Assembly (NCBI GenBank): GCA_002914805.1
Contig: JXTB01000112.1
Span: 487,870-551,869, forward strand
Length of the DNA stretch: 64,000 nt
Direction: 5' to 3'
Source of the DNA: Parasponia andersonii
Lineage: Eukaryota > Streptophyta > Magnoliopsida > Rosales > Cannabaceae
Notes under the pieces: model-generated
Database searches by the model: none
Seen by the model: the letters and a program-made list of their open reading frames with translations, nothing else
Told to the model about the DNA's origin: nothing
Program-made: the position numbers and the translations under genes
Shown: positions 47,985 to 58,994 of the stretch, piece by piece
How the letters are laid out: the number at the start of each line of letters is the position of its first letter
How positions within the stretch are numbered: the stretch's first letter is position 1

Positions 47985-49806
47985 TGGCATCTCTAGTCCC
48001 TAATATTTGTGTCTTAGCAAATTCGTTCCTCACTTTTATTTCTGGCTTTTAAATTCCCAATCTTAAAAATTTTATGACTTGTTTGATAACCACTTATTTA
48101 AATAATTTTCAAATCTCAAATTTCAATCAAAAAATTGGAAATAATTTTTAAAAGTATGTTTGGTAAAACTATTTTTGTTTTTTGTTTTTTAATTTGACAA
48201 CAGAATTTTTAAAAGTTTAAAAACAAAAATTTCTTATTTTCAAATTTTTTTAAACAAGTTTTTAGAAAGGCTAGTATCAAAATTCGAACATATCTACACT
48301 CACATTATTATTTCTTTTAATATTTTCTCTCTTATTACTATCTCTCTAGCCTCTTGTAAAAGTGGTATTTTTCTAAGTATTTTTAAAAGTGGTACTTTAA
48401 AATAAAAATTTTGAAGTGGTATTTCTCAAATATAACTGTAAATTCTAATTTTTTTCGAAAACTCCCCAAAATATTTAGTAAAACATCACTTTTCAAAGTT
48501 TTATTTTTAAAATATCACTTCTGAAATTGTTAGGATAACTACCACTTTTTCTCTCTCCTCGTTATCTCCTCCCTTTTTCCATTATTACTCTCCCTTTTAT
48601 TTTCAATTTTAAAAGTAAAAAAAAAAAACACTGTTACGAAAAAAAAATAAGAAAACTACTTTCATTTGTGTGTCTAAGAATACCAAAAAAAAAAACAAGT
48701 GTTACCAAATGTCACCCTATTAATCAAGTCCTTTTCTCCGATTTCGTCTAAGTTTTCGTTAAAATTTCATATGCCCATGGCATGAAATCTATTTTAGGGA
48801 CATTTCGGTAAAATCAGTCATCAGCTTCTTCCTTGCCCCTCTTTCTCCCTCTGCAATATTGCAATTTGCAAGCCTAAATAACCCAGAAAGTTCTCTATAT
48901 TAAATAAATGGAGGGGCAAACGCAGATATATGAAAAGTGTCTAAAAGCCATAGAAATTGTGAAGCCAGAGTCAAAGTCATCTTTAACCTCGTGACTTGCC
49001 CAACCCTGCGTATATCAAATCACATGTATTGTTCTTGGGGTTTGAGAAGATGGTGTTCTTAGGTTTGTAGGTCGAGGGACCCAAAAGAAATGAAACACCA
49101 AGTGAAAAAGGGCCTAAGGAATGTTGAAGGAAAGCTGCTCTTATTAGGGTTTTAGGGGGAGAGAGGAAATATGAGCGAGATTGTGCAAATAATTGGAGGA
49201 AAGGCCCAACGGTTGAGACATTGTAAGATTGAGGATTTTTTAAAGGGCTTCTTATAAAATTCTAGGCCCAAAGTATCAAAAATTGAAAAATTTTCGGATG
49301 GTGTGAGATCGTGCAAATAATTGGAGAAAAGGCCCAATGGTTGAGACATTGTAAGATTGAGGATTTTTTAAAGGGATATTTAAAAAATTTCAGGCCCAAA
49401 GTATTAAAAATTGAAAAATTCCGGATGGCCCAATTGTTTTTTAAAATCTCAGGTTAATTTAGAAAAATATCACTTTTATAACGTTTAATAAATATTTGGA
49501 AATATATCACTTTTTTTCAAAAGTGATATTTTTTAATAGTACTTGAGATAATCAGTTAGGTTAATTAGAATAATAAATCCAGTTACTCGAAGTAATCAGA
49601 TCTCAAGTATCTCATCAATTCATAAAAATGGTATTTTTATAAATATTTTTAAAAGTTGTATTTTTAAAATTAAAATCTAAGATTTTTCAAAAAATTTCAA
49701 AATTGAGGATTTTAATTTTTTTTTTGAAAAATTACTATAAAAAATTAAATTTTCTCTTTTTCAAAAGCCAAAAATAAAAGGTGAAGAAGGACTTATTTGC
49801 AAAGAT
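47985..49806. mobile_element. Composite inverted-repeat element with nested MITE and local duplication
   Basis: The outer arms pair. CTTAGCAAATTCGTTCCTCA...TTTTATTTCTGGCTTTT (about 48012-48052) matches the minus strand of about 49758-49805 (TTTGCAAATAAGTCCTTC...TTTTATTTTTGGCTTTT). Inside, about 48066-48716 looks like a separate MITE with ends TATGACTTGTTTGATAACCA and, on the other strand, TAGGGTGACATTTGGTAACA. A 128-bp tandem duplication occupies about 49177-49432 (GTGCAAATAATTGGAG at 49183 and 49311). A foldback-like unit (49430-49710) completes the right part. Non-coding. Confidence 0.5.
49177..49432. repeat. 128-bp tandem duplication
   Basis: Two head-to-tail copies containing GTGCAAATAATTGGAG, AAAGGCCCAAYGGTTGAGAC and GAGGATTTTTTAAAGGG, offset 128 bp with few differences. 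It is a recent local duplication and accounts for the repeated motif in the antisense open frame here. Confidence 0.9.
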
Positions 49807-52340
49807 GCTCAAAGATTGTCGACTAACAGAGTCATTTTTTTTTTGACAACAAACTAATCACTTTATAGTTTCACATAATTGAGCGCCGTTTAGATTCTGA
49901 CTCCCCTTGTTATACATTATATTACAGATAAAAAGGATGAAATTATCCTCCAAAAGAAATTAGTAATTTGAGAAAAAAGAAGCTAGATTTGTATAGCAAG
50001 CTTTCTTTCTTTCTTCTTCTTTATTTTATTTTATTTTTTTGGAAGGATTCAATGTCTTAATGTTATGATGCCTGATGCCCATACATAAGAACTAAATTAC
50101 TTGGTAAAAAAATATTATAGTGGTAATTCATGATAAGAAATACTAATGTAGCGTCTTATACGTTCCATGTCGATGGAGAGTGGGGGACTCGAGTAACTTT
50201 CTTTCTTAATAATTTGGCAGAAGCATTCGATAGGACTAGCACTAAATGAAAGTCTCGTACGGCCACATAGCTTACCTATTGTCGGTCCCTTCTGAAAAGC
50301 TATTATTATTTTTTGTTTTTGACAAGGGGTTTTATCTTAACTCTCAACTCTGGTCTTTGAAGTTCTAATTTTGCCAATAAAACCTGAACTTTCCCATCTC
50401 ATGTAATTTGGTTCTTTAATTGCCACACTTTAGTTTATTCTCCCCACATATTTACTAAAATTACACATCGTTGAAAATTTTAAATATAATTATTACTAAT
50501 TATACCTTCTCATTTTCCAAAAAAGCCCCCAAGCTATCTTTTTCCACCCATTCGTTCCTTTTATTTAAGAAAAAAAAAAAAAAGAAGATGGAACGTCATT
50601 GACAAGTTGCATCCAATTAATAGCTTGAAAAATATGCCCAGATAATCTATATATGCGAACTGAAAATTCAATTTAGAATAAGTTCCTATCCGTCAAACTT
50701 TCCTAGTAGATAATTTCCTGGAGAAACTATATGTCAAAATTAGGCATTAAGATAACCTAATTTTTATCTGTGAAACAAATGCAGATATCATCTTACCCGG
50801 GGAAAAAAAAATCATCATACATGAAAAGGAAATTAAGAGGAAATTAGAAGAAAAACGAATCTTTCAAAAAATAAAGAGAAAGAAACAAATTATATTGATC
50901 CTAGTAGAGATCAATGATGATAAATTTCATAACCCAAAAAGTCATTTACATCTTTTTTTATTCATTCAAATGTGTAAGATTTGCCATGATCTTTTAAAAT
51001 GTTATAGCTATTAATTGTTAACCTAAATCATAACATCGAGTCTATGACTCTATGTATATGTTTGCAGCGGGTAGTAATACAATAAAGTTCCAAAAAAAAT
51101 AAGTGTAATGATAATAAATAATTTATTAACTTTTTTCCGGTTTTGCTGTTCTAATTTTTTTTTTTCTAATCAATTGATCAATTTCTTAATTTACCCATTT
51201 CCCTTTTTATAAATTATTTACTCGTCTTTTTCGTTCAGCGGACTTTGACAATCAGGAAAAATCATTAGAGTATATATGAAATTTTCCATTAAAGCATTGT
51301 TTGGAAGCTTCTTGTGAAGTTCTCCAATTTTCACAATATATAATTTAATAGAATAGTATTTACAATAAGGTGTGTTAGAAATACTTTAATTTTAATGTGT
51401 GTGTGAAGAGAAGGGTTTTCTACATTTATATATTCAAATATAATTTTACTTGGGATTCTTTTAATAAAAAATTTATTAAAAAGAGTATAAGTATACAAGA
51501 GAGTAGCAATAGACTTGTCCTTGCCTAAATTAAAATACACCGTTTAATTTCTAATAAAAAATACACATGAGGATTATGTAAAAGCATACGAAAATGAATT
51601 TATGGAAAAATAAACTAAACAAATAAATTTGAAAAGAATGAAAGTTATACTATTTACAACTTTTAGCATTCTTATAATTATAAATTTAAATTAAATTTTT
51701 CTACGATTATTGTTTTTTAGTTTTTATGCTCAAAATTACTTTTCAAATATAATTTTAAACGTTATTCTGTGTTTCTCGCATGTATTTTTTTTTAACGAGA
51801 AATTATTATAAATTATATAAAGTCATTGAGTTCTAAAACTTTATTGCCAAAATTAGAATTTCGTGGACGAAATTGTCCCGATATTGCTTCCCGCCTTACA
51901 ATTTCAAGTTTCTGTTTAGTATTTTAACATGTTAACCTTTTAAAATTGGGCGATTAAAAGCACTCAACTCAACTTCTTGGACAGTTCTATGTCAATATAA
52001 ACAAAGCATGCAATAATTTTCATTAAAAAAAAAAAAAAAAGAAAGGAAAGAAGAGTTTACAGTTGAAAGCGCGTCAAAATATTTACATGAAATGGTTTCA
52101 CATTGATTTAGTCCTCCCTTTAGTGTCCTACTACTACGTTATATATGGCAAAGGGAGAGCCAAGAGCCCACTCTTTCTCTCTCTTCATCCTGATATTTCT
52201 GACAGTAAAAGCATGAAATCTCCGTGCCTCCTCAAATACCCACATATTGACTGGTCTCTTTCTTTGTCTTGGAAACCCTATTTGATCAAAATAAATATCA
52301 TAAATAAATACATAGTAGTCAGAAACAAGTCAAGCTCTCC
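49807..52340. other. Intergenic, upstream region of the MYB gene
   Basis: No gene recognised in 49807-52062. An open frame at 52063-52497 runs into the MYB leader but shows no domain and is regarded as chance. This stretch presumably includes the MYB promoter. Confidence 0.5.
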
Positions 52341-52532
52341 AAAAGCTCCTCCTTTATACACTTATATTATCCATTTTTCCAACCATCTGAATCAAAAAGA
52401 CAAACTTTTAAAACTCATATCTTCACTGGACTCTCCTGTCCTGTTCTGGCACCTACTACACCCATCTTCCTTTTCTTCTTGTTTGCCAAGTGTTTGATAA
52501 AATTCAAGGTTTCAAGGACTGTTTTTTTGGCC
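52341..52532 (+). promoter_or_regulatory. Putative core promoter and leader of the MYB gene
   Basis: CCTTTATACACTT at 52351-52363 is the best TATA-like motif, which would give a leader of about 145 nt. The leader is pyrimidine-rich. An in-frame ATG at 52479 precedes the accepted start without an intervening stop. It would add 18 residues before the conserved MGRAPCC terminus, so it is either not in the transcript or is bypassed. Confidence 0.35.
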
Positions 52533-53674
52533 ATGGGAAGAGCTCCTTGTTGTGACAAAACCAAAGTGAAAAGAGGGCCTTGGTCTCCTGAAGAAGACGC
52601 CACTCTCAAGAACTACATGGACAAAAATGGAACAGGGGGTAACTGGATTTCTCTCCCTCGCAAAGCAGGTCCCTTTTTTTTTTCATCATATTTGTTTTCT
52701 CTTTATGATCACGACCCATTTATGTCTTTCCCTTTTTTTTTCTTCTTTGGAAAAAGGTGGAAAGAAAGTATGTCGGCTGAGCCCTCCATGTCTTTCCCTT
52801 TAAAATCTCTGTTTTGTATGGCAATGATGGTTTAATTTGTATGCTTTTAGGCCTTAACCGTTGTGGCAAAAGTTGTCGTTTAAGATGGCTGAATTATCTG
52901 AGACCAGATATCAAGCATGGATGTTTTACTGAGGAGGAAGACAATGTCATCTGGACACTCTACAATAACATTGGAAGCAGGCAAGTGAAATCCGTCTCTT
53001 CATTTTGTTTATGAATTATTCTTCTTCATATTAATAAATGCGCTTTTCTTGTTTTTATTCTTTGAGTAACGTTTTATTAATTCAAATATATGCTTTTGGA
53101 CTTTATATTTAGGTGGTCTGTCATAGCTTCCCAACTGCCAGGAAGAACAGACAACGATGTGAAAAACCACTGGAACACCAAGTTGAAAAAACTCTTGGCC
53201 ACAGGAAGCACCAGTGGCAATAACAATGAGACTACTAACAATACTCGTTATCATCACCTCAACTTGGCTCGTTTTGCGGGTTTGATTCCGAAAACCGAAA
53301 GCTCTGATCAAGGGAACTCAGCTTGTTGTGACACCAATTCAGACAATTCAACATATCTGATGGGGGGGAATTATGTGGACAGCTTTGATCTCAAAGAGCC
53401 AAAATTTGAACCCATTAGTCAACTTTCTTACTCGAATCCTGTGGAAGTTTCGGATCTCGGAACAAATGGGAACACCAGCTCGAGCATTTCATCAGCTAGA
53501 GAAGTCTCAAGTCTTTCAACTTCATCATCTAATTTGGCTTTTGATGAGAATACTACTGGCTTTGCCTCATGGTCTGGCATTGGAGGTGTCAATTATATTG
53601 AGGATGGCATTAATCTTGTGGACATGGGATTTGGTCCTTCTAATGATGTCTTTCTGAGTGGCTTTGGCTTTTAG
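52533..53674 (+). CDS. R2R3-MYB transcription factor, subgroup 14-like (RAX / MYB36 / MYB68 / MYB84 type)
   Basis: Three exons, 52533-52668, 52851-52980 and 53113-53674, give 275 residues. The 136/130-bp exons and phases are the classic R2R3-MYB plan. The protein binds DNA as a nuclear transcription factor. Subgroup 14 members act in axillary meristem initiation, root development and endodermal differentiation (family knowledge). Seen: conserved N-terminus MGRAPCC; R2 with W17, W38, W58 and the subgroup's extra residue in GTGGNW; R3 with F71, W90, W109. The bHLH-contact motif is absent. The C-terminus is Ser/Thr-rich with no EAR motif. Intron 1 (182 bp) is GT-AG; intron 2 (132 bp) begins GC, giving AG|GCAAGT, which is required to keep frame. 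Oddities: Cys70 where relatives usually have Gly or another small or polar residue, and KLKKLL where most have one more Lys. The exact orthologue cannot be named from sequence alone. Confidence 0.93.
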
Positions 53675-55293
53675 GCTATTCAAACTCATCTTGGTTAACT
53701 TGTTGTCTCTTTACTACTTAACTAACAGTTCTCTGGATCCAAAATTAGGCTTATTCCGATATAGTGACTGTCAAAAAAAAGATTGAAAGAAGCTTAGGTT
53801 ATTTGTTATTACTCATTAGTAAATAGTTTTATTGCTAGGTTGTTACGGTTATGGTTATGGTTCTTTTTCGTCCAATGTAAGTGAAGAATTAAAGCTACAG
53901 ATGTCGATCATTAATATATGAAACTTGAAAGAAAGTAATGGACAAGTCATGTGGAAGTACTGTCCCCCATTATGTTATTGAGAACTTTTCTAGAGGAGTC
54001 TTGGCCCTCGTACGTTTTCATAAGTTGTTTTTTTTTTAATCGGTTGAAGTGGTCATGAATGTGAGGTATGTAGTCAGAAATTTATTCATTTTTACCTTTT
54101 ATTTTTTCAAAAACAAAAATTTCTGACTGGTCAGTGGTCACGAAAAAGTTGCCCTGGGCAGCCAATTCAAAGATGAAGAAAACGTCTTCATCTAACAATA
54201 ACCAAGATAGAATCTCTTGCCTTACCCCTTGTGTGTTTTTCTTTGCGTGTTCTTAAATTTCTCTGTCTTTTCTTTCTTATTAGGCTTAATTTCAACTTTG
54301 TTTTCAACCAGCATTATGATATGGATATAAAGACATTAATGTATAAAACAGATAACAATTGTAGTTGTAACATGTTAATATCATGTAAATATGTGCATGC
54401 AGTATATAATAATCCAATATTTCACAATTGAATGAATACAATATACAGTATATCTTACTAGGAATGGGATGGTTGATGGTACAAAACTACTTCAGAACTT
54501 GGTCAAAAAGCTAGCTGGTTTAACTCATCAGTTTACTGTACATCAAAAGAAGTACGAATACTGTATAGCAGAAATATGTTATCCGCAGTTTGATTCTGTT
54601 TAGCGGTATTATTACATCCAAAACTGGCTGCTATCATTGTCATAATGATCATTAACAAATATATCTTAAACCAAACTCTTATAATTGCTCATTGTATATT
54701 TATTGTCCTTTGGAAAACCTAAAAACAATCAGAACAGCTTAATATGCAGCGATGGCTCAATGCTAAACATATAAGAGATATATATACGAGACCCACGTGG
54801 ATTCCACTGTAGAATAGAACGCGTTGATGTTAGCATTTTTATATACATAGCAATTTTTATGTATATAATATATCTAAGGTATATATATTTTTTTTCAGAT
54901 AGATATTTTTTTTTAATCTATGAGTAATTACTAATGGCTATAATGAAAGGTATAAAAAAACGTGTTTCATTAATGATTTTTCTCTTTTTTATTTTTTACA
55001 ATAAAAAAATATACATGTTAAATTTTTATACCTGTAGGTAAAAGAAAAAAAAATCTATTAGATTGGTGCCCATAATATATATATATATATATGTTTTACA
55101 TATTACAGAGATGAAACATGAGTATTTAACAGAAATTTCGTAATTTCGTAGTAGCTTACTAGCTGTCGAACTTATAATTTCGTAGTAGCTTACTAGCTTT
55201 CGAACTTATCAACAAAAATTGCACTCTACTTTAAGCATGAAGCATGTGTCTGTATGTAATGTAGGGTATATGATCTTATAAATAAAGTGTTTA
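53675..55293. other. 3' flank of the MYB gene and intergenic DNA
   Basis: The first part is presumably 3' UTR; no poly(A) site can be fixed. CCCACGTGG at about 54792-54800 is an isolated G-box. A (TA)n run lies at about 55076-55093. No further gene recognised. Confidence 0.5.
55141..55209. repeat. 34-bp direct duplication
   Basis: TAATTTCGTAGTAGCTTACT and the following CGAACTT occur at 55141 and again at 55175, head to tail, with one difference. It lies just outside the inferred left end of the Harbinger element. Confidence 0.9.
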
Positions 55294-55757
55294 AGTAGAC
55301 TATCTTGGACTGATAACTATATTTTACGGCAACTAAAATTTTAAAATATAGTAATTTTATTTTTTATTTTTTTATTTTATCTTCAATTCATTACTCCAAA
55401 TATTATACTAAAAAAAATATTCTCTATCTCAAAAGAATATTCTTTCTAACTTTTACTTAAATATCTTTTTTAATTCTTAACTTTCTATAAATATTTTATT
55501 TAATAATTACTTGACTAATACACATATATATCATATTAATTTAACGGTATATTAATTACAAAATTACATAAATAATCATATAGCATAAATTATGAAATTA
55601 TAAATTACATTTAATTATGAATAGATATTTTATTCATTATACATGAACACATTGTACTTAAAAAAATTTCTAAAAATTACATAAAATATAAAAACTATAA
55701 TAGAAAATCATATAATATATTGATCAACTTTTAAACCTCTGAACTACTATATTCATT

Positions 55758-57071
55758 CTACAAATGATCGATTAATGCATTTCTAAGTGTAATATGAGCC
55801 TTCCTATCATTGATTTGTCTATGTCGCGAAAGAAATTCTTCAAATCGAACATTTTCATCTACCATCATTTCAACTTCTAGACTTTGTGCTTCCATAAAAT
55901 TTTGAATTAGTGCATCGATATCACGTTCATCGTAGATTATCATATTGTGCATAATTATTCATACAGTCATTATATCACGTAATATATTTTTTTCCAAAAA
56001 TATGTTAATCCCGTGACAATTGTAAATCGTGTTTGGAGAACTCCAAATGCACGTTCTATACCTTTTCAACATGCTTCTTGTTTCATTGCAAAAAGTTTCT
56101 TTTTTAGACAATTTGGATCATGAATAGTTTGTACAAGAGTATCCCATTTTAGATATATGCCATCAGCTAAATAATATCCCATGTTATACTTTTTTTCTTT
56201 AATAACATAGTGAGCTAGAGGAGCAATATCTTTAGTGAGGTTGGCAAAAAAATTTGATGCCTCCAATAGGTTAATATCATTGTCAGAACATGGTATACTA
56301 AAATATACATACCATATCTAAAGATCATAATTCGTTACAACCTCCAGAATAATAATTAGAGATCCACTACGACCTGCGTACTATCCTGCCCATGCTGTTG
56401 GACAACTCTTTCACTTCCAGTGCATACAATCTAATTTCCCTAACATTCTTAGAAAATCATGACTTTTACCAATATGAAATAACCTGAATATATCGCTAGC
56501 GGTCGGCGATCATAGATATCTCTCTACAAATACATCCACAACAACACAATAAAATCTCTTCATACTTTCAATTATTGTAGACTTTCCTATTTTAATGTAC
56601 TCATCGATAGCATCAGTTGGTATAATATATGCCAACATGCAGAAGATAGCTGTAATTTTTTGCAAACCCAACAATCTGAGTCTACCAAGCTTATCCCTTC
56701 TTTGCAAGAAATAGTTGTCATGACCTTGTACGACATTTATTATACGAAGGAATAAATTTCGACTCATCCTAAATTGTCTGCAAAATATTGATTCATTAAA
56801 TCTTGGGTTCTCCATAAAATAGTCATTAAAGAGATTTTGATCAGCAACTTCTTGATGACTAGTAATTAAGCCTCTATGAGTCGATTGTTGATTTTGTTGG
56901 TTCAGAAAGTATTTAATGTGATTGTTGTTATTGATAACCCAGTGAAACAGTTTCTTACTCTCTCCACCACCTCAAAATCATACATAAGTTGATTGTCATC
57001 TTTTTTTCACCATCAGGAAATGATGAAGTAGAAGATGAGTAATAAGATGGACCTTTAGGAATAAAATTCAT
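55758..57071 (-). pseudogene. PIF/Harbinger DDE transposase (HARBI1/ALP1-like) pseudogene
   Basis: The minus strand encodes a transposase-like protein of about 430 codons, the family's usual size, starting near 57071. Recognisable segments in order: ENPRFNESIFCRQFRMSR; a LDCMHW block with the first catalytic Asp (about 56434-56417); a DNDINLL block with the second Asp (about 56284-56264); ERAFGVLQ with the catalytic Glu (about 56055-56032); and MHNMI near 55952. Five in-frame stops interrupt one otherwise continuous frame: 56512-56510, 56413-56411, 56383-56381, 56320-56318 and 56068-56066. Frameshifts occur near 57015 and 56000. In an active element this enzyme excises and reinserts the transposon. 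This copy is non-functional. Confidence 0.9.
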
Positions 57072-57957
57072 TTTCGAAGATGATATACACTTGATAAAGT
57101 GAGATTCAACTTATTGTGTTGTAAAATATATTTGATGGGTTTCGAGTTTTTATGCATTGTTGAAGACCAATATCTGATAGTAAGAAATCTCAGACCTAAA
57201 ATCTCAACCATAGGTTAAATTTTACCCTAATCTAGACCGTAGGATTAGAATTTTTTAAATTTCTATCTTATCTTCACTTTTTTCAATATATGAAGGTAAG
57301 ATATCTCTGATTTAAATCTAAATTGTAGGATGGATTTTATCCAAATATAAATCGTAGAATTATAATTTTCATTTTTTTAAAAAAATTTGAGGATAAGATA
57401 CCTCTGACTTAAATCTAAACCATGGAATGGATTTCATCCAAACTTATGCCGTTGGATTAATATTTTTTAAAAAAATTATAACTTATCTTCATTTTTTTAA
57501 ATATCTGAAGATAAAATATTTCTGACTTAAATCTAAACTATAAGATGGATTTTATACATATCTAAACTGTAGAATTAAGATTTTTTTTTTTTTAATTTAA
57601 AGATAAAATACTTTTGACTTAAATCTAAACCATGGGATAGATTTCATCCAAATCTATACCGTTAGATTAGGATTTTTTAAAAAAATCATGTCTTATCTTC
57701 ATTTTTTTTAAAATATTTGAAAATAAGATAACTCTGACTTAAATTTAAACCGTAGAATGGATTTCATCCAAATCTACACTGTAGAATTAGGATTTTGAAA
57801 ATTTCTACCTTATCTGAACTTTTTCTATAAATTTTGAAGAAGGCCATACAATCTATTTATACAATTGTCTTTAATTATCACTATCCTATCTACTCTTCAC
57901 TTTTAAAAAAAAAAGCCTATCTTATCTTCATCCTCATCTATTCAAATAAAAAAAAAA
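57072..57957. promoter_or_regulatory. Intergenic spacer between the two divergent Harbinger genes
   Basis: An 886-bp spacer between the transposase start (57071) and the accessory-gene start (57958). It must have held both promoters. Most of it is the repeat array at 57188-57835. Confidence 0.5.
57188..57835. repeat. Higher-order dimeric tandem array (about 215-bp A-B units)
   Basis: A monomer landmark CTGACTTAAATCTAAAC occurs at about 57190, 57307, 57404, 57522, 57614 and 57734. The spacings alternate 117, 97, 118, 92 and 120 bp. Long monomers (A) carry an additional TTATCTTCATTTTTTT segment that short ones (B) lack, giving about three A-B dimers. Each unit also includes a CCAAATCTA...CCGTNGGATTA segment. 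Confidence 0.85.
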
Positions 57958-58994
57958 ATGGCCAGCTCAAGTTATCGAAGTTCTGGATACACAGTTTTAG
58001 AAGATATGTACTTATGTCGTGTATATCTTGACATTTTGCAAAACCCAATCTTGGGCCAAACTAGTGATCATTTCTAGTCTAGAATTGAAAATGAATATAA
58101 TAGTAACCTACCGGAGTCTGTCATTGAAACTCGAGGCAAATGATCTTTATAAAGTCAATGGTAAACTATCAAAATAGCTGTGTCAAAATTAAGGGGATGC
58201 GTAAGACAAATTGAAAATCTCAATCTAAGTAGAGTGTCTAAACAAGATATTATAAGTATTTCTTGTTTTAATTTATATAAATATTCATCTTTCTACTGAG
58301 GTTTATTTAGCAAAATAATTTATTTTCTTGTGTAGATAAATCGAATAAAAGTATTACTAGCACAAGATATAAATTTTAAGAAAAGATTCAAATTTGATCA
58401 CATATGGGATATCCTTAAGGATATGAAAAAATTTTCTAATAATGTCAACAATCCAATACCAGTCTTTTCAAAGCAAACTGGTAACTTTGCATCTTCATAA
58501 TTCGAGTTATCTCCCATAGAGTTTCTTACATCAGTATATTCTGGTTTTTCTGCACTTAATCTTAATACAATTGACGAGAAAATTAATGATAATTCATCTC
58601 AACGGCCCATTGGAGTGAAAAAAGCCAAAGATAAAAAAAAATGATACAGATATGTCATAATTATTAATACTATGCATCAGAATAATTAAGAATTTCTTGA
58701 AGTTTAAAAAAAGCAACTCTGATAGACAACAAAATTATGAACTCCAAATCTTACATACTCAAAATGAGTCTAAAAATTAGCAATTACTGAATATCATGAG
58801 GATAATAAAATATTATTTACTAATTTAGACTCCATAAAGGGTCCCACTTACAGGACTTTATGCGAAGTGAGCAAACAAGAATCACAAAGAAAAGAGTTCA
58901 ACTACAAAGAGAAGGATCTCAAAATACCTCTAATATTTTTGAGCAATTTTTCACTAGTCTTAGACATTTTAAAGATGATCTCCTGCCATATTAA
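57958..58994 (+). pseudogene. Harbinger accessory protein (Myb/SANT plus NAM-associated-like) pseudogene
   Basis: Begins MASSSYRSSGYTVLEDMYLC at 57958. It continues with FW-type/SRIENEYN, a VSKLRGCVRQIENLN block (about 58180-58224), INFKKRFKFDHIWDILKDM (about 58368-58425), RPIGVKKAK (about 58602) and a C-terminal end near 58994. This domain order matches the plant proteins often annotated as glutathione S-transferase T3-like or NAM-associated, which are the ORF1 partners of PIF/Pong transposases. Frame stops at 58075, 58141, 58150 and 58162, plus later frameshifts, make it a pseudogene. In active elements ORF1 is a DNA-binding helper for the transposase (family knowledge). Confidence 0.8.

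Noticed and set aside
52063-52497. 144-codon open frame just upstream of the MYB gene
   Set aside because: No domain or signal, it overlaps the MYB promoter/leader, and composition alone explains its length; nothing supports translation.
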